A stretch of DNA of 45,127 nucleotides, taken from a virus. The translations under genes and the position numbers were made by a program. The stretch covers positions 1 to 45,127 of the IMG/VR virus record IMGVR_UViG_3300042876_000243, one strand, 5' to 3'. A model generated the notes under the pieces. That model saw only the letters and a list, made by a program, of their open reading frames with translations. It was not told the DNA's origin and did not search any database. How positions within the stretch are numbered: the first letter of the stretch is position 1; each line of letters begins with the position of its first letter. Of this stretch, positions 7,374 to 15,342 are shown piece after piece.

Positions 7374-7907
7374 TTAGTTTTTAGTAATCGCATATATTTC
7401 CGGGAGTGTTACATCAATTGATACTTTACCGAACTTCGCCTTTCTTCGTCTGCTGATGCCATCACCGGATACCTTCACCTGTACCCAATCCTGAAGTCTG
7501 TCATTTGACCCGGTGCCAACATACAGATAAACCAGCGGCGAAGTGTATATGCCAGATAGCTTTTCCAGTTCGTCGTCTGAAACATTCCCGGCTGTCAGGG
7601 TTATAGTCCGGTCGCAGGAATAACCCACCTGTTCGCTGTCGGTCTGTGAATTCAGGATTGATGTTACAAACTTGGTTACCTCACCCTTGCTTTTTACCTT
7701 GTCCTTTTGTTCCCATCGGTCGTTAAACGGGAAAAAGCGGAACCGTCCGGAGCCGTCAATGTATTTCAGTATCCGGAAGTTTGAACAGTACTGCTTTGCG
7801 ATAACCGTAGCAGTGCTGGCAAGTGAACCGTTTGTGTACAGCTTTACAGTCGTTATCCCTTCAGCGGAAGGCACAACCTTAACCCGGTAATATCCTACAT
7901 TACTCAT
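7374..7907 (-). CDS. Tail-region structural protein, unknown
   Basis: A 177-residue protein starting MSNVGYYRVKVVPSAEG. I chose the ATG at 7905-7907 because it overlaps the upstream stop by only 8 nt; the longer open frame runs antisense-like through the upstream gene and looks non-coding. The sequence is beta-rich (RILKYIDGSGRFRFFPF, SPLVYLYVGTGSNDRLQDWV). Its place between a fibre-like gene and the tape-measure block suggests a virion component. No enzyme motif is seen. Confidence 0.55.
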   Translation of the reverse strand: MSNVGYYRVKVVPSAEGITTVKLYTNGSLASTATVIAKQYCSNFRILKYIDGSGRFRFFPFNDRWEQKDKVKSKGEVTKFVTSILNSQTDSEQVGYSCDRTITLTAGNVSDDELEKLSGIYTSPLVYLYVGTGSNDRLQDWVQVKVSGDGISRRRKAKFGKVSIDVTLPEIYAITKN

Positions 7908-8820
7908 CAGCAGTGTATGTAAAGAAATCGTACATTTCAAACTCGAAATCCTGATCATCCAGGCTGTCATTATCCCAGATGTAAATATCAAAGTAGTTAG
8001 CCTGTTTATTGATACAGGCAAAGTGTGCGCTGTGGGTTCCAAGAGCAGATCCGAATACTTTATAAGTTGTATCGCCATAGTTGTGGGCGATCCTGTAAAC
8101 ACCCGTGGACTGCCTTGCTGAAGATATTGAACCCAAACTCAGTACATCAGAATTCAGGAATGATGTTGCACTCCACACTCCGGCTGATGTAACCACCCCG
8201 GCAAGCAATGACCGATGGCCAATGTTCTTGACGTTCCGAAGTGTTGCCGGATGATAGTTTGAAGTCGGGTTAAAAATTGAAGTATTGGCAACACCGAGAA
8301 CAGCACCCGTTCCTGCCTGATACAAAGCTGCCTTTTTAGCCAGTTCCGTATCTACCTGTGATGTGGAATAAACACCCAGGTTAGCACGGGCAGTTACTTT
8401 ATTGTTCACATCGGACAGGTTATTGGTAATCTTCAGGAAACCCAGCTTCGTCATTAACCATGCAAGGAAAGCCGTTAACGTTATGTTGCTGGCAGGAGTG
8501 GCAGATTTACCCAGTGCAAGCCGTAAGGATTCAGCCGGATTCGTGGTTGTGGTTAATTCAAACAACCTGCGTCCTGATGTTGCCTGCCCGGCACCCTCAT
8601 AGTAAAGCATGATCTTATGAGTGCCGGTTATAGCTTCACCACATCGCAATATGATGTTATTGGCATCAATAACCTGAAACAAATCTCCGGTACTGCGTTC
8701 AATGCCATTCTCATCCATCCACCTGCAGAATACATCTTCTGTATTATAGCCGTGCGGCCATTCCAGTTCATAATTGGCGTTCAGGTTATCAACCGTAAAA
8801 AGCCTTTTTGCTATGCTCAT
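7900..8820 (-). CDS. Tail fibre-like / collar protein
   Basis: A 306-residue protein. The N-terminal part (LFQVIDANNIILRCGEA...) looks like a virion-attachment domain. The centre has NNLSDVNNKVTARANLGVYS followed by TSQVDTELAKKA, the linker style typical of phage fibre shafts. The C-terminus is aromatic and acidic (YIWDNDSLDDQDFEFEMYDF), fitting a small binding tip. It has no signal peptide, unlike the fibres at 30-39 kb, so it is likely assembled in the cytoplasm in the normal way. Confidence 0.6.
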   Translation of the reverse strand: MSIAKRLFTVDNLNANYELEWPHGYNTEDVFCRWMDENGIERSTGDLFQVIDANNIILRCGEAITGTHKIMLYYEGAGQATSGRRLFELTTTTNPAESLRLALGKSATPASNITLTAFLAWLMTKLGFLKITNNLSDVNNKVTARANLGVYSTSQVDTELAKKAALYQAGTGAVLGVANTSIFNPTSNYHPATLRNVKNIGHRSLLAGVVTSAGVWSATSFLNSDVLSLGSISSARQSTGVYRIAHNYGDTTYKVFGSALGTHSAHFACINKQANYFDIYIWDNDSLDDQDFEFEMYDFFTYTADE

Positions 8821-9426
8821 TTATAGAGATTTAAAGTATGAATCATCTTGATCAATAAATACAGTATCATCGGAGTCCGTGAGGGCGTATTCATCCGCTG
8901 TAGGACTGTCAATTGTTAGAATGTTTGCTGGATTGTTGTTATAGAAATACACGTAAACCGGCCGGCCGGCACCTGTGTAATAGGTTTCATTTATGTTATT
9001 ATAAATATCTTCCATGGCCGGGCTCTCCCCGTACTGCCTTGCAGCATGGCAAGCAACGAATGAAACAGAATCCTCAACGGCACCGATGTAAAACTTTAAA
9101 CTGAACTGTCTGGTTATGTTCGGGACGAATTCCAAAGTGTTTTCCGGACTCTCGAAGTCATCAAAGCTGGTCATGTACGACCGGAGAATATCGGAGGCAA
9201 GGAAGGCAAACGTACGGGTACTACCTGACGCTGAGTCTGAATAAGGTATAGCCGCAAAGGTCGCTATCAATACGCCGAGTTCGTCAAGCAAGTCCACATA
9301 AAGCGTATCAGGTACCTCAGCCGTGTAATCCACATCAACAAGGAATACGAGCGGGTTATGAATACTCAGTAGGTCAACGTTGCCTGACTTGTTATCCTGA
9401 GTGATATTTATTGCTGTGATTGCCAT
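8821..9426 (-). CDS. Beta-rich structural protein, unknown
   Basis: A 201-residue acidic protein starting MAITAINITQDNKSGNVDLL. Segments such as PLVFLVDVDYTAEVPDTLYV and RQFSLKFYIGAVEDSVSFVA suggest Ig-like or beta-sandwich strands, and the C-terminus is Asp-rich. It directly precedes the fibre-like gene, so a tail-tip or fibre-adaptor role is plausible but inferred. The upstream gap carries half of an inverted repeat (9432-9445). Confidence 0.5.
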   Translation of the reverse strand: MAITAINITQDNKSGNVDLLSIHNPLVFLVDVDYTAEVPDTLYVDLLDELGVLIATFAAIPYSDSASGSTRTFAFLASDILRSYMTSFDDFESPENTLEFVPNITRQFSLKFYIGAVEDSVSFVACHAARQYGESPAMEDIYNNINETYYTGAGRPVYVYFYNNNPANILTIDSPTADEYALTDSDDTVFIDQDDSYFKSL

Positions 9427-9431
9427 TTTTT

Positions 9432-9445
9432 AAGATAGTAGTAGC
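9432..9445. repeat. 14-bp inverted repeat, left arm (right arm 9841-9854)
   Basis: AAGATAGTAGTAGC at 9432-9445 is the exact reverse complement of GCTACTACTATCTT at 9841-9854. The two arms flank the gene at 9453-9800, leaving a 395-bp middle. A similar TACTACT motif repeats at 9827-9838. Either this is a short invertible segment or a promoter/leader motif that happens to occur in both orientations. Confidence 0.5.
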
Positions 9446-9452
9446 ATTCGTT

Positions 9453-9800
9453 TTAACTATATATCCGGTCTATCGTTTGGCCGGCAGAGTTCATTATGAA
9501 TACAGTTACATCGGTAAGGATAAGCTGTATATATCTTTCCAAATCATAATCAAAAAAATATAGGTGGCAGAACTGAAATTCGTCCGTCATTCCTGAGTCC
9601 TTCCTCCTTTGAAAGTATAGATCAATATCTGTCATAACCTGAATTCCTTCATGTGTTTCAATGAAGTGTTCAAGTTCTTTATGATTCATCTTATACCATC
9701 TATATTCAATGCTTTTAGCATCGTACAGGGATACATAATTGTTTTCATTTTCGGGAGTTGTCCCGTCATGAATCTTACTGAGCATTTTAATTGTTTGCAT
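9453..9800 (-). CDS. Unknown protein flanked by inverted repeats
   Basis: A 115-residue soluble protein (MQTIKMLSKIHDGTTPENEN...) rich in Tyr, Phe, Asp and His, with no recognised domain. Exact 14-bp inverted repeats lie 7 nt after its stop and 40 nt before its start. It interrupts a run of tightly overlapping neck/tail genes, and its non-coding flanks are longer than usual here, so it may be a later insertion. Confidence 0.5.
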   Translation of the reverse strand: MQTIKMLSKIHDGTTPENENNYVSLYDAKSIEYRWYKMNHKELEHFIETHEGIQVMTDIDLYFQRRKDSGMTDEFQFCHLYFFDYDLERYIQLILTDVTVFIMNSAGQTIDRIYS

Positions 9801-9840
9801 TTTATTACTGTTTTTTAATTGTTACTACTACTTTTATATT

Positions 9841-9854
9841 GCTACTACTATCTT
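9841..9854. repeat. 14-bp inverted repeat, right arm (left arm 9432-9445)
   Basis: This is the right partner of the arm at 9432-9445. The minus-strand context has two related copies in tandem, AGTAGTAGCAATATAAA then AGTAGTAGTAACAATTAAA, which suggests a duplicated regulatory motif before the gene at 9453-9800. Confidence 0.5.
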
Positions 9855-10193
9855 TCATTTACCAAATACATAAGGATTGTTCTTTCTGCTCTCAATCTCA
9901 GCTAGCGTATCTTCTTTTGACTGCATCACTGTGCTTTTACCATATTTCCGTATCGTATTACAATCATCACACCCCACTTGCCTGTTACTGTGAGGTTCAA
10001 AATCATGCAAGCAATAAGGGCATTTTTTTTGTTTTGTGGCTGGTTTCTTCCCTTTCAGTGTATTCGTATTAGATTTTGCCTGTTTTATTTGCGTTTTAAT
10101 GATCGCAGTTTGCTTGTTGGCACTACCTTCCAATAGAGATTTTAATGTTTCTTCCGATGGATTTTCTATTGTTATGGTTACAATTGTCTTCAT
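9855..10193 (-). CDS. Zinc-ribbon protein, unknown
   Basis: A 112-residue basic protein with a four-cysteine zinc site: CPYC at 58-61 and CDDC at 75-78. A lysine-rich linker precedes the site and a short Ser/Lys tail follows it. Zinc ribbons of this size bind nucleic acid or stabilise small domains. It overlaps the neck gene at 10190 by 4 nt but has no obvious structural role, so a regulatory or nuclease-accessory function is equally possible. Confidence 0.55.
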   Translation of the reverse strand: MKTIVTITIENPSEETLKSLLEGSANKQTAIIKTQIKQAKSNTNTLKGKKPATKQKKCPYCLHDFEPHSNRQVGCDDCNTIRKYGKSTVMQSKEDTLAEIESRKNNPYVFGK

Positions 10194-10642
10194 GCCGCTT
10201 CGAGTATTTGGATTACTTCTGATTTTAAATCACCTGTAAACAGCACGCCAACAGCCCTGAGTAGTTCTTCAATCCACTCATATGTCAGGACTGATGCAAC
10301 TGTAGGCTTTCCCTTGTACCCTTCATTCTTGATCTTCCTGGCAATCAAAAAGGCCAGACTGTTCTGACTGATATCCTCAGCGATGATCCCCTTGTCCTCA
10401 ATCCATTGCTTAATAGCTGATATCGGCGGGAACTTTGCCGAGGCATTACGGCCCCGTTCCATCCAGTATGTGTAATTTGAACCGAGGATCTGAACAGTGT
10501 AGCCTTTTCCCGTTTCCTCAGTTTTATACTCCAAATCCCGTTCAAACTTGCCGGAAGCCCTGCGCTTGTCAGCATCATACTGCTGAATAAGGCGGGAAAG
10601 TGAACTATCACACCACTGGTTTATTTTGTCGAGGGTTGTCAC
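10190..10642 (-). CDS. Neck / tail-completion protein, HK97 gp10-like
   Basis: A 150-residue protein with the pattern of HK97 gp10-type head-tail joining proteins. YTYWMERGRNASAKFPPI is followed by AIKQWIEDKGI and a segment SLAFLIARKIKNEGYKGKP, giving the aromatic-RGR-FPP-WI-ARKI-G order. These proteins form a ring that closes the tail and docks it to the head connector. It overlaps the preceding gene by 4 nt, and neck genes are its neighbours. Confidence 0.65.
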   Translation of the reverse strand: MTTLDKINQWCDSSLSRLIQQYDADKRRASGKFERDLEYKTEETGKGYTVQILGSNYTYWMERGRNASAKFPPISAIKQWIEDKGIIAEDISQNSLAFLIARKIKNEGYKGKPTVASVLTYEWIEELLRAVGVLFTGDLKSEVIQILEAA

Positions 10643-11109
10643 TGTTCAAAGGTTATTTGTGCCGCTGTAAAGTCTGCCGACAGGTCGAACTGGTTCAGGT
10701 CAAACCGCATGTTGCAGCTGATGATATCAAGTTCATTCTCACAGGATAGATCACCGATGATCGTACCTAGCAGGGTTGTTAAGTCCTTTAACCGCCTGTC
10801 ATACTTCTGGATCGGTGTTTCGTCAATGCTGCTTTCTGTATGGGTTGTTACCTGCCCGACGGTTTCCGACTCCCGTTTTCTGCCGAGGGAGAGAACGCCA
10901 CTGTAACGGCAGCGAGTAACCCGGCCACCGTCAAAGGTTGGCGTTGCGTTGAAGTCAGCAATAAGTATCAGGTCGTTATCGACGTAGGTATGCAGGTCCG
11001 CTTCGATGTTAGCAAAGGCATTGGCGCCGTAATGGAAGTGTATTGGAGTTGTACGGTCATCGGAGGCGCAATAAGAACGGATAGCATCAACCAGTCCGAA
11101 GAATTCCAT
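10639..11109 (-). CDS. Neck / tail-terminator candidate
   Basis: A 156-residue protein (MEFFGLVDAIRSYCASDDRT...) with alternating strand-like segments and no enzyme motif. It is translationally coupled (4-nt overlap) to the HK97 gp10-like gene, the place where tail-terminator or joining proteins usually sit. It is the first gene after palindrome copy 3, whose end lies 12 nt before the ATG, so it may begin a transcription unit. Confidence 0.5.
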   Translation of the reverse strand: MEFFGLVDAIRSYCASDDRTTPIHFHYGANAFANIEADLHTYVDNDLILIADFNATPTFDGGRVTRCRYSGVLSLGRKRESETVGQVTTHTESSIDETPIQKYDRRLKDLTTLLGTIIGDLSCENELDIISCNMRFDLNQFDLSADFTAAQITFEQ

Positions 11110-11121
11110 GAGGTTATTTTC

Positions 11122-11143
11122 TTGCTAAAGTAAAGTTTAGCAG
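11122..11143 (-). promoter_or_regulatory. Palindromic operator/promoter element, copy 3
   Basis: The minus strand reads CTGCTAAA, CTTTAC, TTTAGCAA, an 8+6+8 palindrome ending 12 nt before the ATG at 11109. AAAGTAGTA (11180-11172) precedes it by 28 nt, almost as at copy 1 (27 nt). The short distance means any transcript starts within or next to the site. Confidence 0.6.
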
Positions 11144-11173
11144 AACATAACGGGTCAATAGTGAGTTAATTTA

Positions 11174-11728
11174 CTACTTTGTATTACTTTTTTTGCGCTT
11201 TTCCTCGTCGTATTCCTTGATCTGTTTCGAGGTGTACATTTCGGTATAACAAAGATGGTAAGGCAGGGCCCGGACAGCTTCGTACTTTAACACATCCCCG
11301 CCGGTGAGTGATCTGATTTGAAGGTAAACACCAAGCCCCTGAAAGCGTTCTATCCCGGAAGATACTTCACTGTCGCTGGCTTCATAGGCTAACGTCTGCC
11401 GTTCAACGTCAAGGATATTTTCAATCCCTTCCTTCATGTATGCTATAAACCTGCATAGCTTGTCAAGGGGTTCATTTCCGAGTTCCTTCATCCCGGTCAC
11501 TTGTATGATATAATCAAGCGCACCCATTAGATTTATTCCCTGCTCGATGTCATACTGCAGGTCCTTGATAAGCCCGAACGGTAACGCTGTCATGTCCCCG
11601 ATGTTGTATTCATCCTTCGCCTCGGTGAACGGGAAGGAGAACTTCATGGCGAAGTCATATTCCTTACTCTTTCCTTCGTTAACCAGGTCAAAGTACTGGG
11701 AGAGGGTTATCGGGTCAAGGGTGATCAT
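11174..11728 (-). CDS. Unknown protein, virion or tail-assembly candidate
   Basis: A 184-residue mainly helical acidic protein with a basic end (EYDEEKRKKSNTK). Segments include LDPITLSQYFDLVNEGKSKE and GIERFQGLGVYLQIRSLTGG. It lies between the small gene after the large terminase and the neck genes. Its helical, charged-tail profile would fit a tail-assembly chaperone or scaffold, but I recognise no family. Confidence 0.5.
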   Translation of the reverse strand: MITLDPITLSQYFDLVNEGKSKEYDFAMKFSFPFTEAKDEYNIGDMTALPFGLIKDLQYDIEQGINLMGALDYIIQVTGMKELGNEPLDKLCRFIAYMKEGIENILDVERQTLAYEASDSEVSSGIERFQGLGVYLQIRSLTGGDVLKYEAVRALPYHLCYTEMYTSKQIKEYDEEKRKKSNTK

Positions 11729-11961
11729 TTTAATGATAATGACAATGCTTTACTTACTGCTTCATTTAGCGCAACAGCCGCCTGTAACGATTCAATACAT
11801 TTCATAATAATTTCAGCCCTTTCGTTAAGTTTAAGCTGTATTATTTCATTAATGGCATCCTCAACAACGCCAAATGAATCATCTACATAATCTGGATTAT
11901 CACAATGATAGTTTATTTGATGTTTATCAAATACCTGTTTTATCAATTCTCTATTTTCCAT
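11725..11961 (-). CDS. Small acidic helical protein, unknown
   Basis: A 78-residue protein (MENRELIKQVFDKHQINYHC...) predicted to be helical, overlapping the next gene by 4 nt and following the large terminase gene by 24 nt. No domain is recognised. Confidence 0.5.
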   Translation of the reverse strand: MENRELIKQVFDKHQINYHCDNPDYVDDSFGVVEDAINEIIQLKLNERAEIIMKCIESLQAAVALNEAVSKALSLSLK

Positions 11962-11985
11962 AGTGGTTATTTTGGTTAAATATAA

Positions 11986-13200
11986 TCATAATGCTCTTTG
12001 TTTTGGTCGTTTGATAAAGGGTTTGATTATTGTCTTTGCGATATATCTGAGGGCATCAATCAAATGGTTGTTGTCATCCAGTGGCACTTCACTTTTCTTA
12101 TCCAGCCAAACCCAAGTATTAAGTTCCCGGCCCAGGTTAATACTGTCAGGATCGACAATGATCTCATAGTCCTGCAGCATCTTAATGTCATCGTTTATCA
12201 ATCCTTTGGTTACTGGGATAATATTTATGCCCTGCCCTTTCAAGTCCTCAATGGTCCGGGTTGCTGCCGAGTCGGCAACGATCAACTTGTTAAGTGGGTT
12301 CTTTGCCTTAATCAGCACGCCGAGGGCATTTGTTGACAGTCCTTTCTGGTATATCTCCTCCTTAACGTATATCTTTTTCTGGGCCTTATTAACTGCGAAC
12401 TTGACAAGAGCGTCCGGGTCCCGATAGCCGAAGTCCTGCCCGTAGGCGTAAGGCAGTGTATTATCGAACGGGCCATACTTCCAGTTGCTCAATATTACCC
12501 CGTCTGCTTTTTCAACCCACCCGCCGAGCATGATATGATTATACTTAAGCGGGTTTTCAATCTTCATTGTTTCTATCTCGTACAGGTAATCCTGTGGCAC
12601 GTATTCAATCGCATCCAGGTAAGTGGTATGAATGTAGCACACGTTATCTTTTACGCCGTTAAAACCTCCCTGAACGCCTTTACGCTCAAAAAACCGGTTA
12701 TATATCCAATGGTTCTTTGTCGTCGGGTTCAGAATCAATATGACAAAGTTCTGCACATCATTGGCCCGAATGGATAGGTTTATCTTGTCGAAGTTGTCTT
12801 CATCGTTTTCCTCTTCGGCTTCATCCAGTACGAAGATTGAAAAGTCTTTCAGCGATTTAAGTTTAGCAGTCTGATTCCCGTCCGAGGTATGGATACCCTT
12901 AAAAACAATCTTCCGCTTGCCGGCTCCGACTATCCTGTCTGAGAATGAAGCGTAATAATCACTCAGTCCGAGCAGGTCAATCTTTTCCTGAAACTCCGGT
13001 ATGATTGAATCCTTTGCGCTGGTTAAAGTGTAACGGGTGTACAGAGCCCTGTGGTTGTGGTTGTTTATAAGTGTGCAGACGGCTGTCGATACTGAATAGC
13101 TTTTGGATGAGTACCGGCCACCAGTAACAATGAAGTACCTTATACCGGCAGGCGGGTTAAAGAGCGGTTCAAACTTTTCGTTGTATACAAGTTCACTCAT
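11986..13200 (-). CDS. terL: Terminase large subunit
   Basis: A 404-residue DNA-packaging motor: an N-terminal ATPase that pumps DNA through the portal and a C-terminal RNase H-fold nuclease that cuts concatemers. Seen: Walker A-like GGRYSSKS (27-34), Walker B IFVLDEAE (122-129), and nuclease aspartates Asp256 (AYGQDFGYRDP), Asp310 (LIVADSAA) and Asp382 (HLIDALRY). The order and spacing match the PBSX/SPP1-like TerL group. It overlaps the small subunit gene by 8 nt. Unusually, no portal gene follows; the portal lies at 40077-41510. Confidence 0.93.
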   Translation of the reverse strand: MSELVYNEKFEPLFNPPAGIRYFIVTGGRYSSKSYSVSTAVCTLINNHNHRALYTRYTLTSAKDSIIPEFQEKIDLLGLSDYYASFSDRIVGAGKRKIVFKGIHTSDGNQTAKLKSLKDFSIFVLDEAEEENDEDNFDKINLSIRANDVQNFVILILNPTTKNHWIYNRFFERKGVQGGFNGVKDNVCYIHTTYLDAIEYVPQDYLYEIETMKIENPLKYNHIMLGGWVEKADGVILSNWKYGPFDNTLPYAYGQDFGYRDPDALVKFAVNKAQKKIYVKEEIYQKGLSTNALGVLIKAKNPLNKLIVADSAATRTIEDLKGQGINIIPVTKGLINDDIKMLQDYEIIVDPDSINLGRELNTWVWLDKKSEVPLDDNNHLIDALRYIAKTIIKPFIKRPKQRAL

Positions 13201-13477
13201 CCGTCTTTTTGAAAACTATAACAGGGGGCGCAAGTTTTTCACCGTCGGAGGTGACGTCTGTTTTCTTCGGCAGAACATAAGTAAACAGCTTTGAACATGA
13301 ATCCAGATATCGGGCCGGATCCCTGAGCCGTAAATGATTCAATGCTTCATTGATATGGTCAACCTGACCAAGCAAGATATGTTCCAAAAGCTCTTTAGCT
13401 TCCTTTGTCGTTCTGTTCTGGGTACCCCTCGGCTTTCCGTTTGGGTTATTTGTCTTACCCTTACCTGGACCTCTCAT
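13193..13477 (-). CDS. terS: Terminase small subunit
   Basis: A 94-residue basic protein beginning MRGPGKGKTNNPNGKPRGTQ, then NRTTKEAKELLEHI. This lysine/arginine/glycine start and helical body is common in small terminases, which recognise the packaging site and regulate TerL. It overlaps TerL by 8 nt. Palindrome copy 4 ends 24 nt upstream of the ATG, so it probably begins the packaging-tail operon. Confidence 0.75.
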   Translation of the reverse strand: MRGPGKGKTNNPNGKPRGTQNRTTKEAKELLEHILLGQVDHINEALNHLRLRDPARYLDSCSKLFTYVLPKKTDVTSDGEKLAPPVIVFKKTDE

Positions 13478-13501
13478 TTGAATGGATTTGATTTTTTCAA
13501 A

Positions 13502-13523
13502 TTGCTAAACAATACTTTAGCAA
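13502..13523 (-). promoter_or_regulatory. Palindromic operator/promoter element, copy 4
   Basis: The minus strand reads TTGCTAAA, GTATTG, TTTAGCAA, perfectly symmetric in its 8-bp arms, ending 24 nt before the small terminase ATG. A second small palindrome, ATTTGA-N5-TCAAAT, follows between it and the gene. It marks the junction between the early and packaging genes. Confidence 0.65.
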
Positions 13524-13537
13524 ATGTAAGAAATAAT

Positions 13538-13987
13538 TTACAATCCGTATACCAACATAGCCGAATCCCTCTGATCCTGGTTCGTCCTGCCTTTATACCC
13601 GGTCAGCTTTTTAAAGTAGTCCGCATCAACCTTGTGATTACGTGGCCGGCGAAGTTCATAGGACAGTTCAAGGTACTTTAACATTTCTTCAAGTTTTCGC
13701 CCGGTTTCGTGGTTCCGTCCCGTCGAGTTACCCTTTGCGCTGGCAATAAACCGATTGTCATTAGCCCCGACGTGCCAATGTGATTTGTTTAACCAGCCAG
13801 CTTCAAGCACAACATGAATATCACAGCCTGCAGTCTTTAATGATTGAAGCCGTCCGAGCAGGTCAAAGAATGACAAGCTGTTAATGATAAGCTGCTTTGT
13901 TGCCGGGTACCATTCAGTCACTCCTGATTTATTGCAATCCCCGTCAATCCCAATATAAACCTTCATATCTGCGAAGTCTTTATCCAT
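13538..13987 (-). CDS. RuvC-like Holliday junction resolvase
   Basis: A 149-residue RNase H-fold nuclease. Acidic residues appear in order: Asp15 in VYIGIDGDCN, Glu62 in VVLEAGW, and Asp138/Asp141 in QDQRDSAMLVYG; GRKLEEMLKYL lies between them. This is the RuvC-like layout of phage resolvases that cut branched DNA before packaging. Its place just upstream of the terminase genes fits that role. An internal ATG at 13966 (MKVYIGID) is the alternative start; the longer frame overlaps the upstream stop by 8 nt. Confidence 0.75.
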   Translation of the reverse strand: MDKDFADMKVYIGIDGDCNKSGVTEWYPATKQLIINSLSFFDLLGRLQSLKTAGCDIHVVLEAGWLNKSHWHVGANDNRFIASAKGNSTGRNHETGRKLEEMLKYLELSYELRRPRNHKVDADYFKKLTGYKGRTNQDQRDSAMLVYGL

Positions 13988-14396
13988 TTTTCAATCGTTT
14001 AATTATTTCGTCACGCACCCAAATAGGATTGAGTTCACGTATTTTTTTATCAGTTAAATCCTTTTCAATCAGTTCGATTTTTGCGTAGAGGGCGGATTTG
14101 GGTTCACTTATAGCCATAATTGATTCATAATTAGCTCTCATCCTAGCCAATTCCTCTGGGTTTATTTTAGTTCCCTTTCCGCTTATCGTTTCCAGAAATT
14201 CTTTAGATGGGTTTGTAACTATGCCATACTTTTCAAGTTCGGATTGAACGTGCTGGGATAGGGCGGAGTTGAATCTTTTAGCGTGTTGTTCGGCATCTTC
14301 CTCGTCGTCAAGTAAAAATATTTGACCGACTGATTTATGATTGTGCATAATTTTAACAGAAAAGCCTAATTGTGATTCAAATACTTCTGCTTTCAT
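13980..14396 (-). CDS. Unknown helical protein
   Basis: A 138-residue charged helical protein (MKAEVFESQLGFSVKIMHNH...). It overlaps the resolvase gene by 8 nt. The C-terminal part, LIEKDLTDKKIRELNPIWVR, is coiled-coil-like. No family is recognised. Confidence 0.55.
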   Translation of the reverse strand: MKAEVFESQLGFSVKIMHNHKSVGQIFLLDDEEDAEQHAKRFNSALSQHVQSELEKYGIVTNPSKEFLETISGKGTKINPEELARMRANYESIMAISEPKSALYAKIELIEKDLTDKKIRELNPIWVRDEIIKRLKNG

Positions 14397-14414
14397 CGCT
14401 TTAGGGGTTAGGGG

Positions 14415-14636
14415 TTAATTGGAATAAATATCAAATTGATCTCCAATTTTATTGATTGTATTAGCTAATTGCTTAATTAATGACATTAACCATTCATCAG
14501 TTCTGCCTTTCATAAAATTGTCCTGTTCTGTTTCAGTTAAGTCCTCAAAACAAATGTTATCAAACTTGCCTGTTTCTTCATTTTTACTTCTGAAGTAAAT
14601 TCCTGATAGACTTCTTTTAATTTTCATCTCATTCAT
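14415..14636 (-). CDS. Small unknown protein
   Basis: A 73-residue protein (MNEMKIKRSLSGIYFRSKNE...) with an acidic middle and a helical end (LMSLIKQLANTINKIGD). It follows the neighbouring small gene by 14 nt in the early operon. No domain is recognised. Confidence 0.5.
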   Translation of the reverse strand: MNEMKIKRSLSGIYFRSKNEETGKFDNICFEDLTETEQDNFMKGRTDEWLMSLIKQLANTINKIGDQFDIYSN

Positions 14637-14650
14637 GTTAGGTTAATACT

Positions 14651-14959
14651 CTACTTTTCGGGAGGGGTTATTACGCCTGATACTTCGCTTAAAATTTCAT
14701 CAATCGTTTTCTGCTCCTCTCCCCGTTCCGGTTTATCGGGGTGGGTGTGATCGGGTTTCTGTTCCTCTTTCGGATCAGGTACGGGGTGGTGTTGACTAAT
14801 TGACTTATCGTATGATTCAAAGAATCGTTCAAGACAATTTTTCAACCATTCAATTTCGTTTCCTTTATATCCGTTGTAATCTTCGATTGTAAAGATTTGA
14901 TTGCCGTGACCAAACTTAACACGGTCTTTCCTTTTTACTTTTTGAATAAATACTTTCAT
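14651..14959 (-). CDS. Small protein with His/Pro-rich linker, unknown
   Basis: A 102-residue protein: a basic first half (KVKRKDRVKFGHGNQIFTIE), an unstructured linker with several His and Pro residues (HHPVPDPKEEQKPDHTHPDK), and an acidic tail. It overlaps the upstream Cys-rich gene by 4 nt. The linker is low complexity; function unknown. Confidence 0.5.
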   Translation of the reverse strand: MKVFIQKVKRKDRVKFGHGNQIFTIEDYNGYKGNEIEWLKNCLERFFESYDKSISQHHPVPDPKEEQKPDHTHPDKPERGEEQKTIDEILSEVSGVITPPEK

Positions 14960-15327
14960 TTGAATAGAGGTATTTTGGCATATCCGTCTTTTTCATCCAT
15001 TCCGATATGTGGTACATAATCAACATAACAATGACCGGTTGTAAGATTGTGCCACTCGTAGGCTGTAGGCTTATCTTGTTGCCTGAAGTAATCTGGGCAG
15101 CTTTGATTAATTCCCACTTGCGTTTTAATTTTCATGCACCATCCTGATCCGTCGTGAAACGAACACGTATTACAGGTGTTTTCCGGCTCATTGTTGGATT
15201 GTTCAAAGGCGGTGAGGGATTCTTCCAATTCATCAAGATTATCAATGATTGTTTTTAAATCAGGTTCAGGATTAACTACCTTTCTTACGGTGGCTATCAA
15301 TGCTGTCAGCTTGTCGGATTGTTTCAT
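14956..15327 (-). CDS. Cysteine-cluster protein, unknown
   Basis: A 123-residue protein with a helical first half and a four-cysteine cluster at 52, 55, 64 and 77 (TCNTCSFHDGSGWCM ... SCPDYF), suggestive of a zinc or iron-sulfur site. The C-terminus (HNLTTGHCYVDYVPHIG) is a separate small domain. I do not know the family. Confidence 0.5.
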   Translation of the reverse strand: MKQSDKLTALIATVRKVVNPEPDLKTIIDNLDELEESLTAFEQSNNEPENTCNTCSFHDGSGWCMKIKTQVGINQSCPDYFRQQDKPTAYEWHNLTTGHCYVDYVPHIGMDEKDGYAKIPLFK

Positions 15328-15342
15328 GGTTTAGTTTAGTTT

